From Spirochaetales bacterium (GTDB lineage: Bacteria > Spirochaetota > Spirochaetia > SZUA-6 > JAFGRV01): a stretch of 55,996 nt of DNA. Below are positions 55,914 through 55,996 of this stretch, in pieces (position 1 is the first letter of the stretch; each line of letters begins with the position of its first letter). Position numbers and translations under genes: made by a program. The stretch lies in the NCBI GenBank assembly GCA_016930085.1, contig JAFGHO010000040.1:1-55996 (forward strand), in the 5' to 3' direction. The notes beneath the pieces were generated by a model. It did not search any database. It was not told the origin of the DNA and saw only the letters and a list, made by a program, of their open reading frames with translations.

Positions 55914-55996
55914 TTCATTAATATAAGGAAACGACTTCCAATGGAAGTTTCTCCTTTGGAGGTGGTCCATAATACTTATAACCTTATTTCGATAAA
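55914..55996. repeat. 83-bp direct repeat, copy 2, cut by window edge
   Basis: This copy matches 55340-55422 with two mismatches and runs to the last base of the window, so the true repeat may be longer. Confidence 0.85.

Noticed and set aside
55340-55996. integron cassette array (attC sites)
   Set aside because: The spacing and palindromes recall cassettes, but no convincing attC core pair or integrase gene is visible.

Overview
The window reads as part of a chromosome of a free-living, probably anaerobic, polysaccharide-degrading bacterium, most likely a spirochaete or a close relative. That is an inference from gene content: periplasmic-binding-protein/histidine-kinase hybrids, a membrane-anchored AraC regulator, an LplABC-type sugar importer, a chemotaxis receptor, a PilZ plus GGDEF pair, and mid-GC codon use with AT-rich spacers. 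No rRNA, tRNA, CRISPR array or complete mobile element was seen.

Layout. Positions 1-14.6 kb are housekeeping and accessory genes: a small unknown protein, an isoprenylcysteine-methyltransferase-like membrane enzyme, a DUF438/hemerythrin/PAS protein with a ferredoxin, a scar where a Crp-type regulator and a ResB gene both lost their 3' ends, a proton-pumping P-type ATPase, a SAM methyltransferase, DNA-3-methyladenine glycosylase I, a trehalose synthase/maltokinase fusion, a lipoprotein with an HExxH motif, and a frameshifted chemotaxis receptor with a frameshifted membrane gene upstream.

Positions 14.9-51.0 kb form one large polysaccharide-degradation island. It holds 14 secreted proteins that each carry a dockerin-like pair of calcium-binding repeats (core [14 protein letters not shown]), at either the N- or the C-terminus. 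The catalytic parts are an SGNH esterase, GH5 (mannanase-like), GH16, a GH30 remnant, a CE1-type esterase, GH62, GH105, a BNR-4 protein, two GH43 enzymes, GH9 and a GH5 endoglucanase. Two are peptidylarginine/agmatine-deiminase-type enzymes, which are unexpected dockerin cargo. Accessory modules are LamG-like, malectin-like, CBM6-like and CBM3-like. No cohesin or scaffoldin is in the window.

Control genes sit between the enzymes: two paralogous cytoplasmic hybrid sensors (LacI-type sugar-binding domain, GAF-like region, histidine kinase, receiver, LuxR-type HTH) and a membrane-anchored AraC regulator. A palindromic LacI-type operator around GTTAAC lies inside two matching promoters, upstream of the CE1 and GH43-CBM6 genes, and also upstream of the sugar ABC importer. 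This links secreted arabinoxylan-type hydrolysis to uptake of the released sugars. Inferred flow: secreted dockerin enzymes cut plant cell-wall glucans, mannans, xylans and pectins, LplBC plus the binding lipoprotein import oligosaccharides, and the cytoplasmic sensors read internal sugar.

Positions 51.1-56.0 kb return to general genes: a diguanylate cyclase, a DnaJ/CbpA co-chaperone, a PilZ membrane protein, a decayed small membrane protein, and an eRF1-like protein. The right edge has an 83-bp direct repeat whose second copy runs off the window.
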